DNA from: Sporichthyaceae bacterium
GTDB taxonomy: Bacteria > Actinomycetota > Actinomycetes > Sporichthyales > Sporichthyaceae
Direction of reading: 5' to 3'
DNA length: 64,000 nucleotides
NCBI GenBank assembly: GCA_036269075.1
Contig: DATASX010000108.1
Coordinates: 19,495-83,494 of the forward strand
The notes under the pieces were generated by a model. It saw only the letters and a program-made list of their open reading frames with translations, made no database searches and was not told where the DNA came from. Position 1 is the stretch's first letter; each line of letters begins with the position of its first letter. The position numbers and the translations under genes are program-made. Of this stretch, positions 55,206-62,763 are shown piece after piece.

Positions 55206-55541
55206 TTCGGCTCCGTCCCTCGACGTAGACCCCTGGAGATCCTTCGACAAGCTCAATCGGCTCGGTACCGCTCCATCCAGAGCGTCATCCGGGGACGTCG
55301 CGGATCTGCAAGGTCGTGGACGCGATTCGTGGTAGCAGAATGCATGCATCACAGGAATATCACGTGCGGATCACGTCGGCACGCCGAGCAAGCCCCCGGG
55401 GAAGAACTGACGGCCTCGTAAGGCAGGCGCCGACTCTCGGCGGAGGATCCTCTGCCGCCGTGAATCGGATCCGATACATCCGGCTGTAGCGGCGGCGGCA
55501 CGCCCGTCGGCAATCGACGCGATCGGGCTCGGGTCGGATGC
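55206..55541. other. Intergenic, no gene supported
   Basis: This gap lies between the converging toxin and MDMPI-type genes. Short open frames on the minus strand have no ribosome site or family features. No strong hairpin is seen. Confidence 0.4.
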
Positions 55542-56348
55542 TCAGAACAGGACGCGGGCGGCGGTGACGAGAGCGGCAGTCGCGGGGTCGCCGGTGACGA
55601 CCTGTGCCGCTGGATCGCTGTCGCGCCCGGCCAGGGCACGCATGTATGACACGGCGTCCGCGCGGACAGTGGCCACCGGCGCCCCGATGCCCAGTTGCCA
55701 CGCACCGTCGGCTGCACCGGTGAGCTCCAGGATCACGGTGGGGCCGGGCCAGTGCTCGTCGAGGTCACGCAGAACCTGTTCGACCACGTCGGGGGTGTGC
55801 GTGCCGGGTGCGAACGTCGTGCCGATCGCCCGGCAGAGGTCGTCGCGGTGCATCCACAGGTCGCGGGCATGGATCACGTCGTGCAGGTAGGCGATCGAGA
55901 CCTTCGACGGCTGGGTCAGACCCGTGGGCACCCGCAGCCGCCGGACGATGCCCGGGACCCGGCGCAACCGACGGTTGGCGCGCGGCCACACGCGTACGAA
56001 CCGTTCGTACACCTGCGCGGGGGTCATCCCCAAGTGCTCCTCGACCTGGACCTGCATGTGGGCGTCGATGTAGGACATCTGCGGGTGACGGCGGGCCGCG
56101 CGTCGATCACGCAGCGGGAACAACCAGGGACGCAGGTCCTCCTCGGCGTGCCCGCACAGGTGCCCGACGATGTCCTTGACGTCCCACAACGTGCACGGGG
56201 TCGGTCGCGACCAGTCGTCCGGGCCGAGGCTTGCCAACAGCTCGGTCCAGGCCACGATCTCCGCCGCGCGCAGCTCGAAGGCCTGCGCCTTGGTGGTGCT
56301 CTCGATCGAACGCGCAGTTCGCACGGCCCGATCCGCCGGTGTGGTCAC
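55542..56348 (-). CDS. Maleylpyruvate isomerase family (mycothiol-dependent DinB-fold) protein
   Basis: A 268-residue protein with the MDMPI N-terminal domain: WSRPTPCTLWDVKDIVGHLCGHAEED and later IAYLHDVIHARDLWMHRDDLCRA supply the conserved His residues. The C-terminus is a short SCP2-like segment (ILELTGAADGAWQLGI). GTG at 56348 follows GGAGGG. It is divergent from the TetR gene 240 bp away, which probably represses it. Substrate unknown. Confidence 0.8.
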   Translation of the reverse strand: MTTPADRAVRTARSIESTTKAQAFELRAAEIVAWTELLASLGPDDWSRPTPCTLWDVKDIVGHLCGHAEEDLRPWLFPLRDRRAARRHPQMSYIDAHMQVQVEEHLGMTPAQVYERFVRVWPRANRRLRRVPGIVRRLRVPTGLTQPSKVSIAYLHDVIHARDLWMHRDDLCRAIGTTFAPGTHTPDVVEQVLRDLDEHWPGPTVILELTGAADGAWQLGIGAPVATVRADAVSYMRALAGRDSDPAAQVVTGDPATAALVTAARVLF

Positions 56349-56588
56349 GATGATCCCTCCTCGGGAGTGGGTTGCGATGAACTTGTCGAACCCCCTCAGC
56401 GCGGCTGAGGAAGCGGTCCGCGGCCGGCAGAACAGCAAGACCCGATGCGGCTCGGTTGCTCCCACCGTCCCAGGTGACCATCAGGAAACGCCGCGGTCGT
56501 AGCGTCAACGGTCTCACCGCCCACCATTTTGACGTGAGCGCCTGTTCGCACGAAATTACGCTTTCGAGTGGGCTAGAGTCAACTCCAA

Positions 56589-57173
56589 ATGACGCGTAGC
56601 TACACGATGCGGGCCCGCGCGGAGTCCACAGCCGAGACCAGGCAGCGGATCCTGGACGCGGTGAACCAACTTTCCTACGAACAGCTGTCGGTCCAGATCG
56701 CGCTGACCGACGTGGCCGAGCGGGCGCGCGTCAGCGTCCAGACCGTGCTGCGTCACTTCGGCACGAAGGATGCCCTGTTCGAGGCCGCCTGGGATCTGGA
56801 GGTCGTTCGCGTGCGGGGCGAGCGGACGGCACCGGTCGGTGATGTCGGGGCCGCGGTCGCTGTCATCGTCGGCTCCTACGAACGGACCGGCGACTGGGCG
56901 GTACGCCTGCAAGCCGTCGAACACACCGAGGACCTGGCCCGGCGCGTGGTCACGATCGGGCGCAAGTTCCACCGCGCTTGGGTCGAGGAGGTCTTCGCCC
57001 CCCAACTCGACGGCCGGGCCGACCGCGCAGAGCTCGTCGAGCTGTTGACCGTGGCCACCGACGTGCTCACCTGGAAGATCCTCCGCCGCGACGCGCGGCT
57101 CAGCCGGCGCGCCACCTCCGGGCACATGCACCGGCTCGTCCGGGCCGTCCTGAGCAGTGCCGCGGGCCCTTGA
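56589..57173 (+). CDS. TetR family transcriptional regulator
   Basis: A 194-residue TetR protein. The DNA-binding domain spans about 14-66 (STAETRQRILDAVNQLSYEQ then TDVAERARVSVQTVLRHFGT). The ligand-binding part is helical. A TAGAGT -10-like hexamer lies 9 nt before the ATG. It is divergent from the MDMPI-type gene, its probable target. Confidence 0.9.
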   Translation: MTRSYTMRARAESTAETRQRILDAVNQLSYEQLSVQIALTDVAERARVSVQTVLRHFGTKDALFEAAWDLEVVRVRGERTAPVGDVGAAVAVIVGSYERTGDWAVRLQAVEHTEDLARRVVTIGRKFHRAWVEEVFAPQLDGRADRAELVELLTVATDVLTWKILRRDARLSRRATSGHMHRLVRAVLSSAAGP

Positions 57174-57319
57174 CCTGATCCGTGGGCCTGACCCGCCCCG
57201 AGTGTGTTTCGGGCTTGTTGGTGCTGGCCGAATGGCAGGCAAGTTCGTTGTGCTGGTCTGCCCGCAGGACGGTGCGGACCGACGTGCGGTGCCGCCTGGC
57301 GCGTCCGTCACGCCAACGC

Positions 57320-57334
57320 CTGACGTACCGTCAG
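57320..57334. repeat. Single CTGACG-TAC-CGTCAG palindrome
   Basis: A 15-bp dyad that fits the same pattern as the tandem pairs at 1236 and 32026. It lies 146 bp after the TetR gene. The rest of 57174-57463 shows no gene. Confidence 0.55.
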
Positions 57335-57463
57335 ACACTCCCCCGGTCCTGAACCGGCCGATGACGCCTTCGACGGCGGGCCAGTCCCGCGCCCATAGTT
57401 GAAGGGGGTCACCTTCGAGGCGGTCCGGGGTTCAGCCGGGGCTGTTGGGTTGGTAGGTGCCGA

Positions 57464-58363
57464 GTGGGCCGACGTACTTGCGGTAGGCGATGGTCCAGTC
57501 CCCGCGCATCGCGGACTGCGCGTCGGCCCGCGACCTATGCCAAGTACGAGTCGATGGTCCGGGTGCACATCGCCCCGCACCTGGGCGACAAGCGCCTGGA
57601 CCGGCTCACGGTGGCCGACTGCCAGCGCTTCGCCAACGGCCGCCTCGCCGCCGGCAGTACCCCGACCACTGTCCACACGATGGTCGCGACCCTTGCCGCC
57701 GCGCTGAATCGCGCGATGCGCGAGGAGATCATCGTCCGCAACGTTGCCCAGCTCGTCACCTTGCCCTCGACGCCGCTGACCGTTCGCCCGCTCTGGAATG
57801 TGGACCAAGTCCGGCACTTCCTCGAAAGCTCCCGCGAGGATCCGCTCCATCCCACCCTGATGCTCATGGCGTACTACGGACTGCGCCGCGGCGAGGTCCT
57901 CGGCCTGCGCCGGCCGGACATCGACACCGACTCCGGGGTCATCCGGATCGGCAACCAACTGCAACGCATCCGCGGAGAGCTGATCCACGGGCCGCCCAAG
58001 TCCCACGCCAGCCGTCGCACCCTGCCGCTGCTCCACCCCGTCGCAGAAGTCCTGGACAAGCAACGCGAACGCCAGGCTCTCGACCGCGATCTCGCCGGGT
58101 TGTTCTGGGTCGACTCCGGGCTGGTCATGACGACCTCCATGGGCAACCTCATCGAGCCGCGCAACGTCAACCGCAGCTTCGAGCGGCTCTGCCGGACAGC
58201 GGAATTGCCCGACCTACGCCCGCACGACATGCGGCACATGTGCGCGACGCTGCTCAAGGACCTCGGCGTGCCTGCCGTCGGCTCCCGGCATCGACCGCAG
58301 ACCGCCGGCGTCGCGACCTCTGCTGCTACATCCGAAGACGCACGCCGACCGTGTGCGAGCTAA
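57464..58363 (+). pseudogene. Tyrosine recombinase (integrase) remnant
   Basis: The frame holds the core-binding domain (YAKYESMVRVHIAPHLGDKR, then TVADCQRFANGRL) and most of the catalytic domain. The first catalytic Arg is in MAYYGLRRGEVLGLRR and the HxxR box is HDMRH. After DLGVPA the frame loses homology: the second His/Trp and the active-site Tyr are missing. The N-terminal arm-binding domain is also missing. It therefore cannot recombine and is a broken integrase. It ends exactly where dispersed repeat B begins and lies 78 bp from the tRNA-Ala fragment, as expected for an integrase next to its att site. Confidence 0.82.
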
Positions 58364-58444
58364 GCGAGCGCGAAGCGGCGCGATGAAACGACGAGGTGAC
58401 CCGGTTCGCGCTCTTCGCGAACACAGATCGCCGGAGTCTCGTGG
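58363..58444. repeat. Dispersed repeat, copy B (about 82 bp)
   Basis: It matches copy A (34915-35006) from AGCGAGCGCGAAGCG through CGGTTCGCGCTCTTCGCGAA to TCTCGTGG. Its last bases overlap the first bases of the tRNA-Ala fragment. Confidence 0.7.
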
Positions 58445-58483
58445 AGCTGAGGGGATTCGAACCCCTGACCCCTTCCATGCCAT
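58441..58483 (-). repeat. Truncated tRNA-Ala(GGC) 3' half (att-site remnant)
   Basis: On the minus strand this is the anticodon loop (ATGGCAT), the 3' anticodon stem, T-arm (GGTTCGAATCC) and acceptor 3' strand ending CAGCTCCA. The 5' half is absent: the expected GGAAG complement is replaced by CTACA. The 43 bp recur exactly at 63958-64000. Fragments that start in the anticodon loop are the typical att sites of tyrosine integrases. Confidence 0.8.
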
Positions 58484-58580
58484 CTACACCGACCGGCGCC
58501 CGGGCCTGGGCTCCGCGCGCTCGCCACCAGCGCACCCGTCCGGCGGTGACCGGGGATGGTTGCCGGGGAGCGGCGCGATT

Positions 58581-58589
58581 GTCACTCAG
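58581..58589. repeat. GTCACTCAG word, left copy (possible recombinase arm site)
   Basis: GTCACTCAG is followed by a second GTCAC three bases later. The same 9-mer is at 63892-63900. Both lie inside the interval between the two tRNA-Ala copies, about 100 and 60 bp from them. Confidence 0.3.
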
Positions 58590-58612
58590 TTAGTCACCCG
58601 ACCGCGGCGCGG

Positions 58613-59155
58613 TCAGGTCCCGGGTGGCGCCCATTCGCTGTCGTAGTTCTGGATCTGCCAGGCCTCGTACGGGTCGATGCCCTGCCCGCCGAGGCGATCC
58701 TGGAACGTCTGGTGCTGCTCGACCACGAAGTAGTTGTCGATCATGTTGAACGTGACGACACAACGGTCGAAGAACCCTTCCTGCCCGAGCACACCGGCCA
58801 ACGCGACCGGGAGATCGGCATCGTGCAGGAAGCCGCAGCGAGCGCTCCACGCGTGGTCCTGGAACGGTGGCGGCAGTTGGAGGTCGACGTCGACGAAGCG
58901 CACCCACGGGCTACTGCCCAGGAAATGGATCTGTTCGTCGGTTCCGGCAGAGCGCTGGCCGCTCATGTCGATCCCGGCGAGCAGGGCGACGGAGTTGTCG
59001 AACACGCACCACGGCGCACCGGTGTCGACCAGCGCGCGGCAGCTCACCACTCGCGAACCGTTGACCTTCAGGTCGAGCACGGGTCGCGCAACCGTCCGCC
59101 CGCTGCGACGCTGATCCTCCGTGTACGGGAAGAACCCGTAGACCTCGCTGGGCAC
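58613..59155 (-). CDS. Retroviral-type aspartic protease-like protein
   Basis: A 180-residue protein with the aspartyl protease hallmark in SCRALVDTGAPWCVFDN (Asp-Thr-Gly) and the expected beta-rich surroundings (VLDLKVNGSRVV before it, a later GVLGQEGFFDR resembling the second hydrophobic-Gly motif). It has no signal peptide. One active-site motif means it must work as a dimer. GTG at 59155 lies 10 bp after a DUF5678 gene, so they are a pair. The function in bacteria is unknown; it may cleave a cytoplasmic target. Confidence 0.72.
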   Translation of the reverse strand: MPSEVYGFFPYTEDQRRSGRTVARPVLDLKVNGSRVVSCRALVDTGAPWCVFDNSVALLAGIDMSGQRSAGTDEQIHFLGSSPWVRFVDVDLQLPPPFQDHAWSARCGFLHDADLPVALAGVLGQEGFFDRCVVTFNMIDNYFVVEQHQTFQDRLGGQGIDPYEAWQIQNYDSEWAPPGT

Positions 59156-59165
59156 GGACGCGAGA

Positions 59166-59396
59166 TCAGCCCATGCGGATCGCGACGGCTTCCACCGGCC
59201 CGGCGACTCGTTGGAGCACAGCGCCTTCGCCGTCCTCGCCCAGCGCCAGTAACGCCTTGGCGACCTCGGACGCCTTGGGGTGACTGGCGATCACTCGCCC
59301 GTCCCTCACCGCCACCCACTGGCCTGCGAAGTCCGGCGGGCCCGGGTCGCGCGGAGTCACGTCAAGACGCGGACCACGTCGGCCGATCCCGCTCAC
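59166..59396 (-). CDS. DUF5678-like small protein
   Basis: A 76-residue protein. The core FAGQWVAVRDGRVIASHPKA then VAKALLALGEDGEGAVLQRV fits the DUF5678 pattern (Gln-Trp-Val-Ala-Val). GTG at 59396 follows AGGGAG. It is followed after 10 bp by the aspartic protease-like gene. DUF5678 proteins are often found beside such proteases; the role is unknown. Confidence 0.62.
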   Translation of the reverse strand: MSGIGRRGPRLDVTPRDPGPPDFAGQWVAVRDGRVIASHPKASEVAKALLALGEDGEGAVLQRVAGPVEAVAIRMG

Positions 59397-59528
59397 GACT
59401 ACTCCCTCCCGACAGTCCCACCCCGTTGTCCACCGGTTGTGCACCACTGTCTGCAGTTACCGGCGACAAGCCGGGGATCCAGGCCCCGAGGCCGTCGTGT
59501 CCCCAGAGCGGGCGTGTCGCCGAAGTTT

Positions 59529-59547
59529 GCGTACAAACTGCGTACAA
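59529..59547. repeat. Direct repeat GCGTACAA x2 (possible integrase arm sites)
   Basis: GCGTACAA occurs at 59529-59536 and 59540-59547, 11 bp apart (one helical turn), 57 bp from the fMet tRNA fragment. Such repeats commonly flank actinobacterial att sites. Confidence 0.4.
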
Positions 59548-59553
59548 CGATCA

Positions 59554-59587
59554 AGGGCCACGATCACGTTTTCGTGATCATGGCCCT
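59554..59587. terminator. Strong inverted repeat, terminator-like
   Basis: Stem AGGGCCA-c-GATCACG and its complement, loop TTTT, one mismatch. It sits between the GCGTACAA repeats and the fMet tRNA fragment. It could terminate a former integrase gene. Strand unknown. Confidence 0.5.
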
Positions 59588-59603
59588 GACCTGCAACTTC
59601 TTT

Positions 59604-59647
59604 GTAGCGGGGACAGGATTTGAACCTGTGACCCTCTGGGTTATGAG
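59604..59647 (-). repeat. Truncated initiator tRNA-Met 3' half (att-site remnant)
   Basis: The minus strand reads from the anticodon loop (CTCATAA) through CCCAG, a variable loop, T-arm ACAGGTTCAAATCCTGT and acceptor CCCCGCTAC. This is the 3' half of an initiator tRNA. The complementary 5' stem (GGG) is missing, so it is not a gene. It marks a second integration event, into a different tRNA. Confidence 0.75.
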
Positions 59648-59788
59648 CGGGGCGAACCGTAGCGAAAAGTTGGTCTACGACCTCCAGGAGGACGCGTCGT
59701 TGACAACCCAGGTTCAGCGTCGAGCCCGCCAAGGTAGCCGTCGAGCACGATCATCCGATAGCTCGTGAAACCCGCCGAACCTGGACCG
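59648..59788. other. Intergenic, nothing supported
   Basis: This stretch joins the fMet fragment to the 3' end of the acyl-CoA dehydrogenase. No gene or strong hairpin is visible. Confidence 0.3.
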
Positions 59789-61027
59789 TCATGCCGCGGC
59801 CACCGGAGGGTCGAACAGACCTAGTTCGAAGCGGCCGAGCTGGTCGATGATCTGATTCGTGGTCAGGACGTGGAACGGTCCCGACCGCATGTCCCGGTAC
59901 AGCCGCTCCAGGAGATGCCCGCGACGGTAGGCCGAGCCACCGATGGCCCGCATGCCGAGGTCGACGACCTTGATGGCGTTCTCGGTCGTGGTCAACTTCC
60001 CGATCTCCAGATTTCCGAGACGCTGCGGCAACGATCCCGAGAACTCTGACATGTCGTCGGTGATGAAGTCCTCGCACATCTGCTGCACGACGTAGGCCGA
60101 CTGCCGGCACAGGACGTACATCTCGCCGAGGGCACCCTGGACGTAGCCCAGGTTTTTCAGGGCGACGTCGTTCCCCTCCATCGTTGCGCCCATCGACTTG
60201 GTTCGCAGGACGCCCCGGGTGAATTCGTAGGCCTTCTCCATCGCGCCGAGATAAACCCCGGAGAAGGACAGGGCTGCCCACTCGAACTCGTTGAACAAGC
60301 CGTTGCGGAAGGGGCCCGCGTTCGCTTCTGCGGGAGCGTTCGCCTCGTCGAAAACGACCGTCTGAGTACCGGTACCGCGCATACCCATAGCGTCCCAGGT
60401 CCGCTCGATCGAGATCCCCGGGGTGTCCATGGGAAGAACGAAAGCGAGCTCTGACATCGCCCGTGTCATCGGGTCGTCGGGCAGCAACCCGTCGTCGTCG
60501 ACCACGACGGCGTTGAAGGAGAGAAGGTCGGCCGCTTCGGCCAGCGTGGCCCAGGTCTTCTTTCCCGAGATGCGCCAACTTCCGTCCGGGTTGGGCCGGG
60601 CCACGGTGTCCGCCAGCCCGACCACACCGGCGCGTTCCTCGGAGAACGGCGCACACACGATCAGCTTCTCCTCGGCGATCCGGGTGAAGACCCGCTTCGC
60701 GAGGTCCTCGGGCAGGAGCCCGCGGAAGATGCCGACCATCGTCTGGTGCATGTTGAAGGCGAGAGCACAGGCCGGGTCGCCCTTGGCGAGCTCACGGGAG
60801 ATCCGCGCCACGGTCCAGATGTCCCCACCCTGACCTCCGTAGCGTTTAGGCACGGCGACATCGACCAGGCCCGCGTCCTTGTACAGGGCGGCCAGGTGCA
60901 CCTGCAATGCGTTGTCGCTGTCTGCGGCAGGACCCGCCTCATGGAACTCAGGAGCGAGTTCCCGGGCGCGGACAACCGCCGCCTCGCGTTCGTCCTCGGT
61001 CATCTCGATCGAATGTTTGTGCGACAT
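59789..61027 (-). CDS. Acyl-CoA dehydrogenase
   Basis: A 412-residue flavoenzyme of the acyl-CoA dehydrogenase fold. The N-terminal helical domain has LVDVAVPKRYGGQGGDIWTV and ACALAFNMHQTMVG. The central barrel has IVCAPFSEERAGVV and DGSWRISGKKTWATLAEAAD. The C-terminal helices end in RAIGGSAYRRGHLLERLYRD. The catalytic Glu cannot be fixed by eye. It removes hydrogen from an acyl-CoA or related substrate using FAD. ATG at 61027 follows GGAGGG. It follows the RidA gene by 26 bp and shares its transcript. Confidence 0.87.
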   Translation of the reverse strand: MSHKHSIEMTEDEREAAVVRARELAPEFHEAGPAADSDNALQVHLAALYKDAGLVDVAVPKRYGGQGGDIWTVARISRELAKGDPACALAFNMHQTMVGIFRGLLPEDLAKRVFTRIAEEKLIVCAPFSEERAGVVGLADTVARPNPDGSWRISGKKTWATLAEAADLLSFNAVVVDDDGLLPDDPMTRAMSELAFVLPMDTPGISIERTWDAMGMRGTGTQTVVFDEANAPAEANAGPFRNGLFNEFEWAALSFSGVYLGAMEKAYEFTRGVLRTKSMGATMEGNDVALKNLGYVQGALGEMYVLCRQSAYVVQQMCEDFITDDMSEFSGSLPQRLGNLEIGKLTTTENAIKVVDLGMRAIGGSAYRRGHLLERLYRDMRSGPFHVLTTNQIIDQLGRFELGLFDPPVAAA

Positions 61028-61053
61028 GGCGCCCTCCTGCTCGTGACGGAACG

Positions 61054-61512
61054 TCAGTCCTGAAGCACGGCGACGGCGTTGCACTCGACCATCTGCTCGG
61101 GATGCCACAGCCCGGCCACCTGAAGGTAGGTCAACGCCGGCCAGGCCTCGCCGAAGTACTTGGCGTAGACGTCCGTGCACTCGTTGAGGGCGAGCATGTC
61201 CGTCGTGTAGACGTTGACGTTGACGACGTCCTGCGGGAAACGGGCTCCGGCCAGCTCGAGCATCCGGCCCAGGGTGCCCAGCACCCAGTCGTACTGCTCC
61301 CGGAAGTTCCCCGGGGAGACGACCTCCAGGTTGTAGGGCCACACCTTCTCGTCCTGGGTGCCCCGCGTCGGGGTCACACCGGTGCAGTACAGCGTGTTTC
61401 CAGCGCGGGTGACGTCCACGAACGAAAAAGCGGGGTACGCCTGCTCGCCGAGATAATTCACCTGCGGGCCGAGAACATGACGCTCGATGTGGCTTTCCTT
61501 GGAGACGTTCAC
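61054..61512 (-). CDS. RidA/YjgF family protein
   Basis: A 152-residue RidA-fold protein (FSFVDVTRAGNTLYCTGVTP, EQYDWVLGTLGRMLELAGA, VVNVNVYTTDML, ALTYLQVAGLWHPEQMVECNAVAVL). RidA proteins hydrolyse reactive enamines/imines; the usual Arg that binds the carboxylate is not evident in the motif near the end (Pro-Glu-Gln-Met), so it may be a divergent subgroup. GTG follows GGAAGG. First gene of an operon with the acyl-CoA dehydrogenase, divergent from the LuxR pair. Confidence 0.82.
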   Translation of the reverse strand: MNVSKESHIERHVLGPQVNYLGEQAYPAFSFVDVTRAGNTLYCTGVTPTRGTQDEKVWPYNLEVVSPGNFREQYDWVLGTLGRMLELAGARFPQDVVNVNVYTTDMLALNECTDVYAKYFGEAWPALTYLQVAGLWHPEQMVECNAVAVLQD

Positions 61513-61629
61513 TGGTGCCGCCCTTCCTGGGGGCTCGGGGATCCCCCAAGCCTGGTCCCGAGAACCCGGAAGCACATCGGCCCAAGGTCGGAACCCCGTC
61601 CGCCGGGAGTCGCGGTCGCCTGGGATCTC

Positions 61630-61658
61630 TTGACGCTCACCTGCCCTGGCGCGATAGT
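61630..61658 (+). promoter_or_regulatory. Sigma-70-type promoter for the LuxR pair
   Basis: TTGACG (61630-61635), a 17-bp spacer and GATAGT (61653-61658) form a near-consensus promoter. The predicted start is only a few nt before the ATG at 61669. Confidence 0.6.
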
Positions 61659-61668
61659 GATGCGCACC

Positions 61669-62763
61669 ATGACTGCCCTCGCGGGCCGCGTGCGGCAGGT
61701 GTGCCACGAGGTCCGAACCTCACCGGACGCGGTGCTGCGGGAAGCCGAGTTCGACGACCGCATCGAGGCCGTCAGCGGCGAGATCCGGGCGCAGGTTCGC
61801 TGCGCGCCCGCCGATGCCCGGGCCACCGGCGAACTAGTGGCCATGCTCGCGATGCTGGCCACGGCCCGAGGCGACCTCCTCGAGCGGATCTCGCACCAGG
61901 AGTCCGGAGACCTCGCGGCCCTCTACGACCAACTGGACCTGCTGGCGCGGTGCGAGTCCCTGGCGGCCCTGCCGCAAGCGGCCGCGTCAGCCGCCAGCGC
62001 CTGCTGCGGCCTGGACCGGGTTTTCATCTCCGAGGTGCGAGGCGCAACGTGGTCGCTGCTCGCGATCGTCGAACCGGAAACCCGCGCGGCTACGGACATC
62101 GCCGGGCCCGGCGGCAAATCTCTCCCGCTCGGGACGCACGTCGAGCGCAAAGTGCTCCGCACCCGGTCCGCCCATGTGGCGAGCGCGACCGACCCCGCGG
62201 CCAACCCTCTTTTCGTCCAGCTCACCGGATCCGGTGGGTACGCCGTCGCCCCGGTTCTCGCGGCCGGGCATGTCGCCTGGTTCGTGCACGCCGACCGGTG
62301 GCCGACGACGGCTGCGCCGAGCCGGCGGGAACGCGACCTCCTCGCCGAGTTCGCGACGGGCCTCGGTTACCAGCTGGAGCACCTGCGGCGCCGCCAGGCG
62401 TTGACCGAGCAGCGCGACAGGATCCAGCTGGCTTTGGCCGAAGCGTCACGGATTGTCGACGAGCTCGTGTCCGATCCTACGCTCCTGCACACTCTGGTCC
62501 CGGCCGTGCCCCCAGCGCACCACGGGACCGGGCCGGCGTCCCGGACCGTGGCCGGCGCGGCGCTGACCGCCAGGGAATTGGACGTGCTGGATCTGGTCGC
62601 CCGGGGGTGGCGTAATTCCGAGGTCGCGTCACACCTGGTCCTCGGCGAGGCGACGATTAAGAGCCACATGACGTCGATCATGCGCAAGTTGCGGGTCGGG
62701 AGCCGCGCCGAGGCAGCCTGTGTGTACCTGGGCCGGACTGTCGGTTCGGCGGGGACACCATGA
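61669..62763 (+). CDS. GAF-domain LuxR family regulator, first of pair
   Basis: A 364-residue regulator. An N-terminal helical region is followed by a GAF-like sensory domain (LAALPQAAASAASACCGLDR through VAPVLAAGHVAWFVHADRW). The C-terminal LuxR domain is LTARELDVLDLVARGWRNSE with EATIKSHMTSIMRKLRVGSR. Its TGA overlaps the ATG of the second regulator (ATGA). Same architecture as the next gene, so they are probably an old duplication acting together. Divergent from RidA/acyl-CoA dehydrogenase, the likely target. Confidence 0.88.
   Translation: MTALAGRVRQVCHEVRTSPDAVLREAEFDDRIEAVSGEIRAQVRCAPADARATGELVAMLAMLATARGDLLERISHQESGDLAALYDQLDLLARCESLAALPQAAASAASACCGLDRVFISEVRGATWSLLAIVEPETRAATDIAGPGGKSLPLGTHVERKVLRTRSAHVASATDPAANPLFVQLTGSGGYAVAPVLAAGHVAWFVHADRWPTTAAPSRRERDLLAEFATGLGYQLEHLRRRQALTEQRDRIQLALAEASRIVDELVSDPTLLHTLVPAVPPAHHGTGPASRTVAGAALTARELDVLDLVARGWRNSEVASHLVLGEATIKSHMTSIMRKLRVGSRAEAACVYLGRTVGSAGTP

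Noticed and set aside
58441..58483. Annotating an intact tRNA-Ala gene here
   Set aside because: The 5' half and the 5' anticodon stem are missing; the next bases do not pair.
59604..59647. Annotating an intact tRNA-Met gene here
   Set aside because: Only the 3' half from the anticodon loop is present and the GGG stem complement is absent.
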